Of a stretch of DNA of 64,000 nucleotides, positions 13,010 through 30,059 are shown one piece after another (position 1 is the stretch's first letter; each line of letters starts with the position of its first letter). The position numbers were made by a program, and so were the translations under genes. The stretch comes from Prochilodus magdalenae (lineage: Eukaryota; Chordata; Actinopteri; Characiformes; Prochilodontidae): the NCBI GenBank assembly GCA_024036415.1, contig JAMWET010006558.1, positions 180,001 to 244,000 on the forward strand, read 5' to 3'. Below the pieces are notes generated by a model that saw only the letters and a list, made by a program, of their open reading frames with translations, did not search any database and was not told the DNA's origin.

Positions 13010-13497
13010 GCTGAATGTGAATGAGTACCATGAGTCTACAAGTGCCCTGTGACTAAAACATCCCTCATGCCCTGTAACACCTTCACCAGCACCATTTCCA
13101 GCTGGGACCGGGTTGGGCCTGTTTCTGGATGTAGCCACATCAGTGTTCAAACACTTTAACATCAAAGAACTGGTCAGGTGGTCCAGATTTGGTGGAAGCC
13201 TTCCCTGGCACAGTTCCGAGGAGAATTCCCTGTAGACTGGGATTGTATCCACTGCTGGTAGACCCGTATGACGGTACGCTTCCATACACCTGCAGATTCA
13301 GCTACTTCCTTCACACTATGGTCTTTGGCCACGCCCACATGCAGTCCCTCCTTTTAGCCAATCATTAACATCTGTTCTGGAGCGTTTTCCACACATGGAA
13401 CGAGACATTCCCTGCACTGTAGCACCTCTTCCCAATCTATGGATCCCGTCACGCATTGCCCATCATCCTCATGCAGCAGCGCCATCTGCAGGAGCCT
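13010..13497 (-). mobile_element. Tc1-like derivative carrying only the transposase HTH region, copy 1
   Basis: On the minus strand the conserved part encodes VKEVAESAGVWKRTVIRVYQ, the helix-turn-helix pattern of Tc1/mariner transposase N-termini. The catalytic DDE part is absent and is replaced by a tail shared with the copies at 26.6, 56.6 and 63.5 kb. It begins with ggctcctgcagatggcgctg. Frames are broken. Confidence 0.7.
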
Positions 13498-14751
13498 CAA
13501 GGTACTACCACCTTAAAACAGGTAAGGTGACTCCTTTAGTGTCTTATTAATGTATGTGACGTATTAACTTCATAGGAAAACAGTATGTACTTCTCTATTA
13601 AAGGTGCTATCAGTAATATTAGCATAGCATTCTTATTTACTGCATGTGCTAATGATCTAGAATACATGTAGCAGTGGCTCTCTTACACAGCCATTCAGCT
13701 GCCGGTACTGCATTCGAGCCATCACCGAAAGCAAGGATCCACATGAAGCTGTGCGTTGAACCAAAGGGGCCTGGCCAAAATCGCATCCCCACGAGGGGGA
13801 ACGCTGGAGGCTTAGAGGCCCACACTTTCCAAATGACTCCAGGCATCAGTGAGAGTTGAGGAGATGATGCGACATCCTCTTGAGCTACGCGTTCCTCTGC
13901 ACCCGATCAGAAATGAGTGTTCAGCGGAGCCTTCCTCCTCCTCCCCCGCCACGGGCGCCTCTTTACCCTAAAACATGTGACTTAGAAGAAGCCAGAAGAT
14001 CATGATGCAACATTCTCGAGCACACAAAAGGTTAAACATGGTTGAAGCAGGTGTGCATGCGAGGTGACACATCTCTTGGAACCCCGTGTCACTTCTAATA
14101 ACTAGAAGTGGGTCATTTTGCCCCTAGACATGGGCGTCCAGACATGTGACCCCGGACTTCACATGCCGTTATTATTTACCAGAGCGGTCTGTACATATAA
14201 AGTCCACTCTGATTAGAGCGCAGTCAGATACAGTTATATACGCTCCGTATCTGTGAATGGAAAAAACCCTACTACTCTTTACATCACATCACCACATCCT
14301 GTAGCTGCAAGTGCTGCATGCAGCCTGTACCAGCGGTTCCGTTCGCCGTTTGCACCATGTCGTCTGGGTTCTGTATGCAGAGCTAACCAGAAACTCCCAT
14401 GCGATGTGATCTTCATCTGATTGGAGCGCTAGAACTTGATGTTCTCGCTAACTCTGTGCCGAAAGACGAGACGGCATGAAGCTTCATCCCCACAGAAAGT
14501 CCTACTGAGTTGCATCACCAGAGCTTTCCACTCCACACCACATTCGTGTCAGTGAGCAGCGCCCCCCAGTGGCTTCATCGGGAAGTCACTCCTAGGCTTG
14601 GGCAGGCTTGGGCTCCACTGTGCACCCACACATTAAAGGGGGATTCCACCAACTTTTCCAAACATTGTGTGTAAGTCCGTCTTTGATGTGTCTATAGAGT
14701 TCGGGTTAGGGTCAGTGTGAAGCTCTGAGACTGAACTGTTCACAGTGGTTT
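13498..14751. other. Intergenic, nothing recognised
   Basis: No gene or named repeat seen. Short open frames at 13,649-13,859 on both strands are mutual shadows. Confidence 0.5.
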
Positions 14752-16452
14752 TACAGTAAGTGTAGTGTGTTAGTGTACTGTAAGTAGTGTGTTGGTGTAC
14801 AGTAACTCAGTAAGTGTAATGTGTTAGTGTGCTGTAAGTAGTGTGTTGGTGTACAGTAACTCAGTAAGTGTAGTGTGTTAGTGTGCTGTAAGTAGCGTGT
14901 TGGTGTACAGTAACTCAGTAAGTGTAGTGTGTTAGTGTGCTGTAAGTAGTGTGTTGGTGTACAGTAACTCAGTAAGTGTAATGTGTTAGTGTGCTGTAAG
15001 TAGCGTGTTGGTGTACAGTAACTCAGTAAGTGTAATGTGTTAGTGTGCTGTAAGTAGGGTGTCTGTGTACAGTAACTCGGTAGGTGTAATGTTAGTGTGC
15101 TGTAAGTAGTGTGTTGGTGTACAGTAACTCAGTAAGTGTAGTGTGTTAGTGTGCTGTAAGTAGTGTGTTGGTGTACAGTAACTCAGTGAGTGTAATGTGT
15201 TAGTTGTGCTGTAAGTAGCGTGTCGGTGTACGGTAACTCGGTAAGTATAATGCGTTAGTGTGCTGTAAGTAGCGTGTCGGTGTACGGTAACTCGGGAAGT
15301 GTAATGTGTTAGTTGTGCTGTAAGTAGCGTGTCGGTGTACGGTAACTCGGTAAGTGTAATGTGTTAGTGTACTGTAAGTAGTGTGTTGGTGTACAGTAAC
15401 TCAGTGAGTGTAATGCGTTAGTGTGCTGTAAGTAGTGTGTCGGTGTACAGTAACTCAGTGAGTGTAATGTGTTAGTGTGCTGTAAGTAGTGTGTCGGTGT
15501 ACAGTAACTCAGTAAGTGTAATGTGTTAGTGTGCTGTAAGTAGTGTGTCGGTGTACAGTAACTCAGTAAGTGTAATGTGTTAGTGTGCTGTAAGTAGTGT
15601 GTTGGTGTACAGTAACTCAGTAAGTGTAATGCGTTAGTGTGCTGTAAGTAGTGTGTAGGTGTACAGTAACTCAGTGAGTGTAATGCGTTAGTGTGCTGTA
15701 AGTAGTGTGTAGGTGTACAGTAACTCAGTGAGTGTAATGTGTTAGTGTGCTGTAAGTAGTGTGTCGGTGTACAGTAACTCAGTAAGTGTAATGTGTTAGT
15801 GTGCTGTAAGTAGTGTGTAGGTGTACAGTAACTCAGTAAGTGTAATGTGTTAGTGTGCTGTAAGTAGTGTGTCGGTGTACAGTAACTCAGTAAGTGTAAT
15901 GTGTTAGTGTGCTGTAAGTAGTGTGTAGGTGTACAGTAACTCAGTAAGTGTAATGTGTTAGTGTGCTGTAAGTAGTGTGTTGGTGTACAGTAACTCAGTG
16001 AGTGTAATGTGTTAGTGTGCTGTAAGTAGGGTGTCTGTGTACAGTAACTCAGTAAGTGTAATGTGTTAGTGTACTGTAAGTAGGGTGTCTGTGTACAGTA
16101 ACTCAGTAAGTGTAATGTGTTAGTGTGCTGTAAGTAGGGTGTCTGTGTACAGTAACTCAGTAAGTGTAATGTGTTAGTGTGCTGTAAGTAGGGTGTCTGT
16201 GTACAGTAACTCAGTAAGTGTAATGTGTTAGTGTGCTGTAAGTAGGGTGTCTGTGTACAGTAACTCAGTAAGTGTAATGTGTTAGTGTGCTGTAAGTAGG
16301 GTGTCGGTGTACAGTAACTCAGTGAGTGTAATGCGTTAGTGTGCTGTAAGTAGTGTGTTGGTGTACAGTAACTCAGTAAGTGTACTGTGTTAGTGTGCTG
16401 TAAGTAGGGTGTCTGTGTACAGTAACTCAGTAGGTGTAATGCGTTAGTGTGC
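14752..16452. repeat. 54-bp satellite A, block 2 (clean)
   Basis: About 31 well-ordered copies of the unit seen in block 1. Because 54 is a multiple of 3 and the unit has no stop in one minus-strand frame, an open frame of 431 codons runs over 15,309-16,604 as an 18-residue repeat (LLSYCTPTHYLQHTNTLH). Variants at the gtgttgg/gtgtcgg/gggtgtctg site form local runs of like copies, a sign of recent unequal exchange. Confidence 0.95.
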
Positions 16453-17078
16453 TGCGACCTGTCCAAACAATAGAAGCACAAAGTGAATCCACCAATTAGG
16501 GGACAGCGATCACCGTTTTGAGATTGTGTATATTTATGTTTATATGTGTGTTGTAGACATGGAGACCTCTGGTTCCCACCACCACAGCCTCTGCAATCAA
16601 CCATGTGATATCAAACCCTGCTGGCTGCTCACATCTCAGTGATAGGATTCCAGTGAAGTTCTGAGGAACGGGTGGAGTTCCCCTGTAAGTATATGCAGTA
16701 ATAGATCCATGATGTAGACAGGGTCCCTGTTAGCTTTCCCAGTACAAGCTAATAAAGCCTGTGACCTCACCTAAGAACAGAACCTCGCGGTGGATTAGAA
16801 AATAACCAAAGGTCAGTAGTGAACGATGAGACTTCTGCCTCCTAAAAGCAGAGGTTGTGAGCCAAAGTTTGCCCCCCCAGGCCCAGTTTGGCCCACCTGA
16901 AATGTACATAGACTCTGTCCAATAAAGGAAAAAGAAAAATGTTGATTTTAACATGCATTATTCAATCATAACTGCCACCTAACCATGTTATCCACCAAGA
17001 ACACAACTGCAGGCAGGTCTTGGTCCATTAGTTGTGGACAAGACCAGCATACTTAGACAGCCAAGAAAGAAACAGCCG
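16453..17078. other. Intergenic downstream of hsp90ab1
   Basis: No gene seen. About 16,560-16,600 (ggagacctctggttcccacc) is the reverse of a segment near 60,630, so part of the 60.6/31.0 kb dispersed repeat is present. Confidence 0.4.
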
Positions 17079-17084
17079 TTTATT
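17079..17084 (-). promoter_or_regulatory. Candidate polyadenylation signal of hsp90ab1
   Basis: AATAAA on the minus strand, about 940 bases past the hsp90ab1 stop codon. The stretch between (17,085-18,024) has no recognised transposon and would be the 3'UTR. A second, A-rich site at about 17,397-17,420 could serve instead. The choice needs transcript data. Confidence 0.35.
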
Positions 17085-18024
17085 GACTCTTAATGAATTA
17101 ATGACCCATGTAGATAAAAAACCCCAGGATTAAAATAGTGTTTCCTTTTGGGCTACATCGATGACCACATTTACTGGCCTGTGGCTTGAATGTCTGCCAC
17201 ACTCGTCAGTTGTGACATCACAGCCAGTGGCCCATTTACCACCACTACCAGGAACTCAAACAGCTTATTTAGCATGTGTAAACATTCAGACAAGTCACAG
17301 CACTTAAGCTACACACAGGGCTTTCTCTTAGTGCCCGTAAACTGTCAGTGTTGTACATGAGACGACGCTTTAACTGGCCTATTTTTAATTTTAAAAAATA
17401 ATAATAATAAAAAAAAAAAAAAAAGCAAGCTTTAGTGTTATGGAAACCCCCTTTGGTCAAGGGGTCAAAGATTTAAAATCACGTCCAATTAGACAAAGGC
17501 ACCGCCTTGATGGCTTACCGACACAGCAAGCCGACCTCCGAATATGAAGAACACATGCGTCAAAAAGACATCAGTGGTACATCTTTTAATTTCTGCAAAA
17601 ACAAGGTCACTGAACACACACAAGCCTGGACTCAGGCAAAGGAAACAAAGTTACAGTCCACCCCTCGACGAGGTGCGCATGTTTTACATGAGCAGCAGAG
17701 TCAGACCCTCCCACCCCCCAAAAACATTTCAAACTGCCGGAATGTTCTATCCCCCTTCTTCACACCCCCAGTTACTCACTTCAGAAAGCTCAGTGCAACA
17801 GGGTACTTGAATCATAGTTGGGCAATGTCACCCTCATTTACATACAAGTTGTACAACAAAAGGAAAAACAAGCCATAAAGTCCTTGATTCTTGAAATTCT
17901 TCTTGACAGTTAACTTTGGTCCGTTAAGGACTTTAAACCATTATGACTCTGGACAGTTTGCCCTTAAGCAGGGCAAAAGAAAGTAGCATTACAAAAGTGA
18001 GGCTAAAGGTGCTGGAGACGGGGT

Positions 18025-23069
<5,045 letters not shown>

Positions 23070-23606
23070 CTGGAGAAGGAGAGACAGAATGAATCACACC
23101 AGCTCTAACAGTTTTCACTTTTGCTTCTTCCGCCTCCCAAAGCAATTCTGAGCTGACTGCAGTTAGCCGATTTAAATACTGGTGGCACTAGATACTTAAA
23201 CGTAGAACCTAACCACGCCTACTGGCCATTGGAGAGCTCAGTCAACATGGCGAAAGCTACCCGGCGCACAATGGAGGAAACACGTGTTTGGGACACACGG
23301 GGTCGACGTATCAGGAACACGAGTCCCTACAAAAAGATAAATAACGTCGAGATCGGAGTCGTAATACTAGGCTAATCAAGTAAACAGACATTCCGGTTAA
23401 ATTTAAGATGAACCTGAAGTCTACGGTGTGAGAAACCGGTCACACGGAGCCGGAGCACATGGCTTAGCATAGATTGAACTCGACCTTAAAAGGCCCAAAA
23501 CCACCTTAAAAATATTTAATTGTGGGGCGTCTGCATAATGAACACCAACATCTCTATTTACGTGATCGATTATTCTGATGAGATCAACTGAACGTCGTCT
23601 CTTTTT

Positions 23607-23707
23607 GGAACTTCCCGTTCCACCTTAAATGGCGCAGCAGTTCATTCAGGCGCCTCACAGGCGCCTGAATGAACTGCTGCGCCATTTAAGGTGGAACGGG
23701 GAGTTCC
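23607..23707. mobile_element. Near-perfect palindromic MITE in hsp90ab1 intron 1
   Basis: Two 49-base arms (23,607-23,655 and 23,659-23,707) differ at one position and are separated by three bases (cac). The core arm reads gttccaccttaaatgg then cgcagcagttcattc. It could form a long hairpin. Related copies lie at 50.5, 58.6, 60.1 and 61.5 kb. Confidence 0.9.
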
Positions 23708-24217
23708 GAAAGCAACCAACTTTAGCTTGGTCGCAACTAACGAAGCTAGCAACCAGGCTAACACAAAAATGCTCTACTGCTTTCCATTAGTGTTCAAGAG
23801 TCACTAAAGAGCATTAAAAGTCCTTTTACACGACAGTCTATTCTCTTCAATGGTTAACGCTAACGTAGCCCCCTTAGCTAGCTAGCTTAGCATTAGCGCT
23901 TACCTACACCTGCTACGGGGTAAAGACGCCTCGCGTACAGCCAGCTAACACGCTGTTAGTAAATGAGCTCAGTTAAACAACCAGCTAAGATCTCGAGGTC
24001 ATCATGAGAAGGTGCTTAAACCGGATTTAAAGACAGAATAAGGTTAGCTTTAGCCAACACAGCTAGCTAGCGAGCTAGCTAACGCTGCTGTCTTTGTTGC
24101 CGGTTCCTTTCTTTTAACGCGGCTCAATTAGCTCAAATACACACGCAGTGTAGCAGTTTAACGTCTAAACAGAGACAAATAAGACAAGCGCCTTTTCGTT
24201 AGGCCGTGTAAACCCAC

Positions 24218-24290
24218 CTTGGTTCGTTTCGGTGATTTCTCTTGAATAATATGCAGCCAAAGCCTTCTCAGATGTTCTCCAACAAGTGAT
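24218..24290 (-). other. hsp90ab1: Non-coding first exon of hsp90ab1 (inferred)
   Basis: On the minus strand, sequence ending ...gaacgaaccaag is followed by a good donor gtgggt (gt at 24217-24216). The next acceptor in frame order is the one at 23070 just before the start codon. A TATA box lies about 25-30 bases upstream of the assumed start. Vertebrate HSP90AB1 genes have a separate 5'UTR exon, which fits. The exact transcription start is inferred, not seen. Confidence 0.6.
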
Positions 24291-24311
24291 GTTGCGGAGC
24301 TGCAGCCGGTG

Positions 24312-24318
24312 TTTTATA
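24312..24318 (-). promoter_or_regulatory. hsp90ab1: TATA box of hsp90ab1
   Basis: TATAAAA on the minus strand, upstream of the proposed non-coding exon. The flanking upstream DNA (24,319-24,380) is GC-rich and includes ccgcggcccgggc. I saw no canonical tandem nGAAn heat-shock element in the first 150 bases upstream, in line with the mostly constitutive beta gene. Confidence 0.6.
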
Positions 24319-24799
24319 TTCAGCCTCTGAACATGCGGCGTATCAGTCCGCGGCCCGGGCTGGGACTACAGTATGGAGGGTGCCATCTGTTTTAATCAGA
24401 CTGTGTAAATACTATGTAAATAAAATATATCAATACGATTTTATATATTAAACAATGCTAAAAAATACTATGAAATATATTTAAATAATATTTGATTCAG
24501 TATTTTTTATCGTGCGGCTAAATTCCAAATGTTAAAAATCTAAATTTATGGTTCTGTAAATATTAAAAATAGTAATTGAAACTAAATGTACTGCTTGCAC
24601 ATACATTCAGGCCTATCATAGCCTGTGACAGTTATTTAGTATCTAGGGCAAAGTCGCCTATAACCCAGCTTTGCACACCACTCATATTTGCCCACTAGCT
24701 TGCCAGACTTGGTGCAGGTGGCTCAGGCTTGTTGGATGGTGCTACTTGGCTTTCAGTGGACCTTTGACTGGGCCGCTGGCTCCTTTTGTTGAGTCATTA

Positions 24800-25215
24800 T
24801 CTTGGTAGACTGATATGGGCAATATTTATTGAGCTACACATACAGAAGTCTGTCTCTCAGTATGGCGTCGGGCCACCGTGCTCGCTAACCCAACACGCCA
24901 GACGTCTCGGTATGGAGCTGTAGAGGTTCCTAATGGTGTCCTGTGATAATCCATCCCATGTTAATGTGTGTGTGTTCTCTGTGTTTTATTATGCTGGGCT
25001 GTGGAGCCTGGTGGGAGACAGTGTGGCTAGGCTTGGTGGTGAGGCCTGGTATAGAAGGCCTGCCATGCAGCCGCACCCCATGCTGTGATGGCCATAGTGC
25101 CTGGGAGCCATCCACTCGCCTTATTTGGATGGCGGCGTTCACCACCATTCCTTGTGCCCGGCCCTGGAGGTAAAGGTGCTCTAGGTGCTTATAGACCCAT
25201 GGGGAGAGCAGCACA
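24800..25215 (-). mobile_element. Tc1-like element, 3' part, decayed
   Basis: Read on the minus strand it has aggacaccattaggaacctc, the terminal acgccatactgagagacaga and agctcaataaatatt, as at 54,060-54,190. The transposase frame is lost. Confidence 0.6.
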
Positions 25216-26600
25216 GTGACCTACTAGCATCTCCAGGGGTGGTTCGGGCAAGCGCCGGCGGTGCAGCCAGACAGTGAGCTCCCCTTGGATAGATGGAGAC
25301 AAAAGGAGAGCAGATGAGCATGCTAGTGGTTTAACTGAGCACAATGGTCCATGAGGCCATGATAATGAGAGGCTGACGCAGGAGGAGTTCACACTGGGGC
25401 AGTTAATGTTCGGCTTGCCAATCCAACCAGCTTTCGAGAGGCCTGGAGGCACCATAGTGCGATGCTGCAGAGGAGCTTAGAGCGGCTGGTGTGCTAGCAA
25501 TAACAAGGAGGGGGCACGGCGCCATGCATAGCGTGCATACATGCTCGTCTTAGACTTTCCAGCAGCATCTGGGTTAGTGCTTGACCTTTAAGACGAGACG
25601 AGTGAAGCTGGTCGCTCCAGCTAACGGCAGAGACAAGGCGGCACCCTCGCCAGTGTCAGTGCCACAGTGGATGGTGGAGAAAGCAAAAGAGAGCCGAGAG
25701 GAGTGGGCCTTTACTGTTGGCTATCCCCAGTAGCATCAGACCCGATGAAGTGAGCTGTGAGGAGTCCTCCTTTGCTTGAGGAGGAGGACCTTTGCCTCAG
25801 TGCACCGACGGAAAGGACACCCATGGATCTGGATTTTGGCTGCCCAGTAGGGACATAGGAGGACAGGATGTGGACTGGGTGGCAGAGTGACCACCAGGTA
25901 GCACGTTGTGCTGACTGGGACACATGTCCCTGGTTCTCTGCTCAGACTATGGACTCACCAGGCCACCTCGTGGACTCCGTACTCTGAAGCAGCTCCTCCC
26001 ACAGCCTTTCTGGTCGCTTACACATGCACCCTGACTGGAGGGCCTCATGCCTTCCAGCCACTAGATATCGCTCTTCAGTCTGACTGTTATCCTGCCCGTG
26101 GCTTCCCTGAAGCGTCTAAGTGATGCTCAGACCTTTGAAGGACGGCCCTACTGCTCTACTGGGTTATATTTGGATCATCAAAGTCGTGTCCCTGTTTCCT
26201 TTCCCTGTTTAGTGTTGGTGCACTGCAGTCCGTGACCATTCGTGATGCCCATATTGGAGCGTTGGCATTCGTGCACTTTGGAGAAAGGGGTGGACTCCAT
26301 AGAACTGTTAGAGGCCAGATGCACTAACTTGGGAACGCAGTCCTTTGGGGAAACTTCCATGCTCCATACAAACTCAGAAGACTTGTGTAGGTTTACTGGT
26401 GTTTCTAACAACAACTACAATGGCTATGTGTGTGTTCTGGACATGGACCACCACCACTGTAAAGAACATCTGGACCATCTCACACCGAACCCTCTCTCTG
26501 AATCACTCCTGTACACTGTTCTGGGCCTGGTTTGGGTTTAGGCCTCTGTAGTATAACACTGTGTTCAGTCCTAACTCAACCACATTACCCTCAGGGTCAC
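25216..26600. other. Intergenic, repeat-like but unidentified
   Basis: Moderately GC-rich sequence with interrupted open frames on both strands. Its position between two Tc1-like pieces suggests old transposon DNA, but I see no diagnostic motif. Confidence 0.35.
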
Positions 26601-26990
26601 ATCCTGACCAGTGACCTTCAACAGAGTGACTCCACCAGCACCAATAACAGCTGGGACTGGATTGGGCATGGACTGGACAAGTTTCTGGGTGTAGGCCACG
26701 TCACTGTTCAGACATGGATGCCTTCCCTGGCGCATTTCCGAGGAGAATTCCCTGTAGACTGGGATTGTATCCACTGCTGGTAGACCCGTATGACCGTACG
26801 CTTCCATACATCTGCAGATTCAGCTACTTCCTTCACACTATGGTCTTTGGCCACGCCCCCATGCAGTCCCTCCTTTTAGCCAATCATTAACATCTACTCT
26901 GGAGCCATTTTCCACACATGGAACGAGACATTCCCTGCACTGTAGCACCTCTTCCCAGTCTATGGATCCCGTCACTCACACCCTGCAGGA
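26600..26990 (-). mobile_element. Tc1-like HTH-only derivative, copy 2
   Basis: Same family and orientation as copy 1, with the VAESAGVWKRTVIRVYQQW coding part on the minus strand and the shared tail (ccaataacagctgggactgg on plus). Truncated at the hsp90ab1-distal side relative to copy 1. Confidence 0.7.
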
Positions 26991-27059
26991 ATTTATTGCC
27001 CCGTCATCTATCAGAGTTACTTTGTATGAAGGTGCTTTACTGGAGTACTGATAAAGGAT

Positions 27060-28440
27060 CCTCTATCCACCTCTGGAGGCAACTTTATTTATTTATTTAA
27101 AAAAATATATTATTATTATTGTTATTATTTTGCATTTGTGATGCATAGACAGGGGTTTGAGTAGTTATGTAAACTTTAAAAAATGTAGAATAACTGCAAA
27201 CAAATAACTTAATTAGGCTTTAATATAATACAACTACTGATTAAAACCATGTGTAAGCATCTCTTGCTCTACAGAAAAATATCCCTAAATTATTTTACAC
27301 ATATTTACAGATGTATGTATATGTATAGGTTATGGTTATGATTATAAAGGGCGTTTTGTTGATTTAATTCTGATTGACTGTGCGGGCTGGTGCTGAATAG
27401 CCACTCAGACTGAGGTGCCGCTCTCAGGGAGGCTGTGGGTTGTGAATCGCTGAAATAGTGCTGGTTTATTTTCTGCCTTAATTAATAATAAAACTTTTTA
27501 GTTTTATCGTTTCGTTTCTGTTTTATGTAAAGGACACTAAAGAACAGCCCGCAGTGCGCGGAAGACACGGGTTATCCGCAGCGCTTACTTTCCTTGCGGA
27601 GGGATACCAGCGCTTTCAGACGGCGGTCCTGCGACCCTTCCAGCACTTTCCATGAAAAACCCGCCTAAACGTGACGTCACGCGCCTGTCAGACGCACGTG
27701 CCTTTCGAGCACTTCCTGATTTACGGTGTTAAAGGTTTTTACTAAATTAAAAATATAAATAAAAATACTTATTTCAGTTAAATACTGATTTTGACGTCGT
27801 ATATAACATTAATTACTTATTTCCACAAAAATTATGACGTTTTCTTCTATTTCTTCTTTTCTTTCTTCTAATACTTCGACAAATGTCGTAATTCTAAATA
27901 GATAGATAGATAGATACTTTATTGATCCCAGAGGGAAATTCAAGAAATATTAAAAATTGCTTAATTTCTCATAATTTTACGTTTAAAAAAAAAAAAAGTA
28001 AAGCCCTTACTATTCAAAATTAAATATTTAATCCATTCGCGAGTCATAATTTCGTAAGTATCCTGGGACTGACTCATATTGAAACGTATTTATTTATTAT
28101 TTGTTTGCTCGCTTGCTATATTTTTTCTTTTTCTGGTAATTTTTTTTTCTTCTTAAAATACCTTTTCTCTTGTCTGGTATAAACAGGTTTCTCTAAAATA
28201 CAGTGAGTTTAAAAAAAAACAGACAGATTTTATTTTTTATATTAGGTATAGCTGATCACTGTGTTGTTGAATAACAAAGAAAGAAAGTTTACTAATTATT
28301 ATATTAGTTTACTAATAAATAATACATGGTTTAATGTGTCTACCAAATATTGGTGCCATGTTCATATATCTAATTCACTCACCAGTGTCCTTTTACACCA
28401 ACAAACTTAAATAACATGTGCACAGCTGGGGCTCTTTAAT
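27060..28440. other. AT-rich intergenic DNA with one CpG-rich patch
   Basis: Mostly A/T-rich non-coding sequence. The patch at 27,540-27,720 is described separately. At 27,897-27,945 a gata run plus actttattgatcccagag and ggaaattca is a fish non-LTR retroposon tail. Confidence 0.5.
27540..27720. promoter_or_regulatory. Orphan CpG-rich patch with CRE
   Basis: An island dense in CG dinucleotides within AT-rich surroundings. It contains a perfect CRE palindrome tgacgtca (about 27,671-27,678, in cgtgacgtcacgcg) and, on the minus strand, a donor-like ggaaagtaagc near 27,590. It could be a distal promoter or enhancer. No exon is demonstrable. Confidence 0.4.
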
Positions 28441-29215
28441 CTGACGTGTATGTGAGCGTATCATTTAGACCCTGATGATTAATCAACAATCCTGCTATGC
28501 TATGCTAACTGCCCATCCACTCAGTTGGACACTCTGATATTTCATTGGATCGTCTTTATTTTTTTTTTTTATCATGGTGCTTATTCACCATTCTAACAAC
28601 CGTAAACAACATCACAGCATTCGTTTTCGTCAACGACTGGTTTAGGTTTTATCTGAGATTCATACTGACAATAGTGTAACTGCTCCGTCAAGTCTTCTCC
28701 TGCACATCCTAAAGACTTCCAGTTGCTGGCTCATGTGATTCCTAATGTGCCCCCTGAACTATTCTGTCACAATCTGAGCCCAATAAATCTCAGCATTGTA
28801 GCCTTGGAATATGGCCGTTCCATAAGGTAAACAAATCCACTGATGGGATAGCCTGGTCGTTCAGTACAGTCAGGTGGTCAGCTGTCTTCGTTGTATTACC
28901 ATGTGACATTGCTGAGCCTCGAACAACAGCTGAAGACCCCTAGATCCTAAGGCTGCCTCCAGAGGCTTGTACAGCGGGCCCTATGTGTGAAGGGAGCATC
29001 ACTTCATGTGCCACCCTTCTTACCTTGATGCTCCTATAGCTCTGGAATAAGGTCAGACGAGACTTATCAGACCACATGACCTTTCTCCATTACTCAGTCC
29101 AGTCTTTGTTCTCCTTAACACACTGAGGCTAATTAGCTTCACTAACAAGTATCTGCTTATGTCTACACAGCTGTTTAGTCCGAATCCCATGAGGTTGGTG
29201 GTTCTTCATTGTCCT
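28440..29215 (-). mobile_element. Decayed Tc1/mariner element
   Basis: On the minus strand, gtcatgtggtctgataagtc corresponds to the transposase motif VMWSDxSR around the second catalytic Asp. The flanking sequence agrees with a common fish Tc1 group. Heavily mutated. Confidence 0.5.
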
Positions 29216-29225
29216 TCCATGTATT

Positions 29226-29735
29226 ATTAATGTCTGTGACTTTTTGACAGGCCTGTTTTATGAGTCATCCTGTTAGGGCAGAACCATTGGCAGACTGCTG
29301 CACTACACAGGACTACATGCACACAGACCGTTACCATGACTGTCCTTAACACCACGTCACCATCACCAAAGACTGCAGTGGTGTCGTACCAGACTGTCAT
29401 GGAGTGACATGGCAGCGGGTCATCTTCAGTGACGAGTCCCGCTTTAGTCTTGGTGGAGACGACCAACGAATCCGTGTGTGGAGGCACCGTGGTCAGCACC
29501 AAGATGAACGGTTTGTTGTCACACATCCAGAAAGCCTGGTTTCACTCCACCTTGAGTTAGCAAACATGACGAACTGACGCCATACTGACAGACAGACTTT
29601 TGTATGTGTAGCTCAATAAATATTGATCATATCAGTCTAAATTTAATCAATTAGTCATCATTTATTGTTCCTGGTAACCTTTATCTTCCTTCCCAACAGC
29701 ACTTCAGTCCCACATTTGTACCCTTTATTTGATGT
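29226..29735 (+). mobile_element. Tc1-like transposase C-part, pseudogene copy
   Basis: Encodes WQRVIFSDESRFSLGGD and RVWRHRGQHQDERFV, the second Asp block of Tc1 transposases, followed by the element 3' end (gacgccatactgacagacag, ctcaataaatattgatcata). Frames are interrupted; N-terminal part absent. Closely related to 53.7-54.3 kb. Confidence 0.8.
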
Positions 29736-29879
29736 AGTGTATATTACTATTATTATTAACAAAAACAACAACAAATAATAATAATTTATTCGCAAATAAA
29801 CATAATGTATCTTCCAAATGTGCACAGTATCTCTTATAAAGGATCATATAGGTTACTTGGAAAAAACACAGTCAATAAA

Positions 29880-29966
29880 ATAAAAGTAGATACTAGCGTC
29901 ATTTAATAATAATAATAATAGTAATAATAATAACAACAACAACAACAACAACAATAATAATAATTT
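29880..29966. repeat. AAT/AAC microsatellite
   Basis: Runs of aataat and aacaac repeats at about 29,908-29,962, upstream of rbm25. Confidence 0.8.
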
Positions 29967-30059
29967 AAATATTATTTACTATATTTATTTGTCTTTAACT
30001 TTAAATACGTGTGTACGAATAAAAGGTCTTTTGCACCGGAATGTCAGGGACTTTTATTT

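Noticed and set aside
15309..16604. Long minus-strand open frame as a real repeat-protein gene
   Set aside because: It exists because the 54-bp unit is a multiple of three. It has no start context, splice signals or recognisable domain, and runs from the satellite into unrelated DNA. Kept only as a finding.
23220..23300. catggcgaaagc near hsp90ab1 as an alternative start or YY1-type promoter
   Set aside because: It is on the opposite strand inside intron 1 and no frame leads into HSP90 or any other protein.
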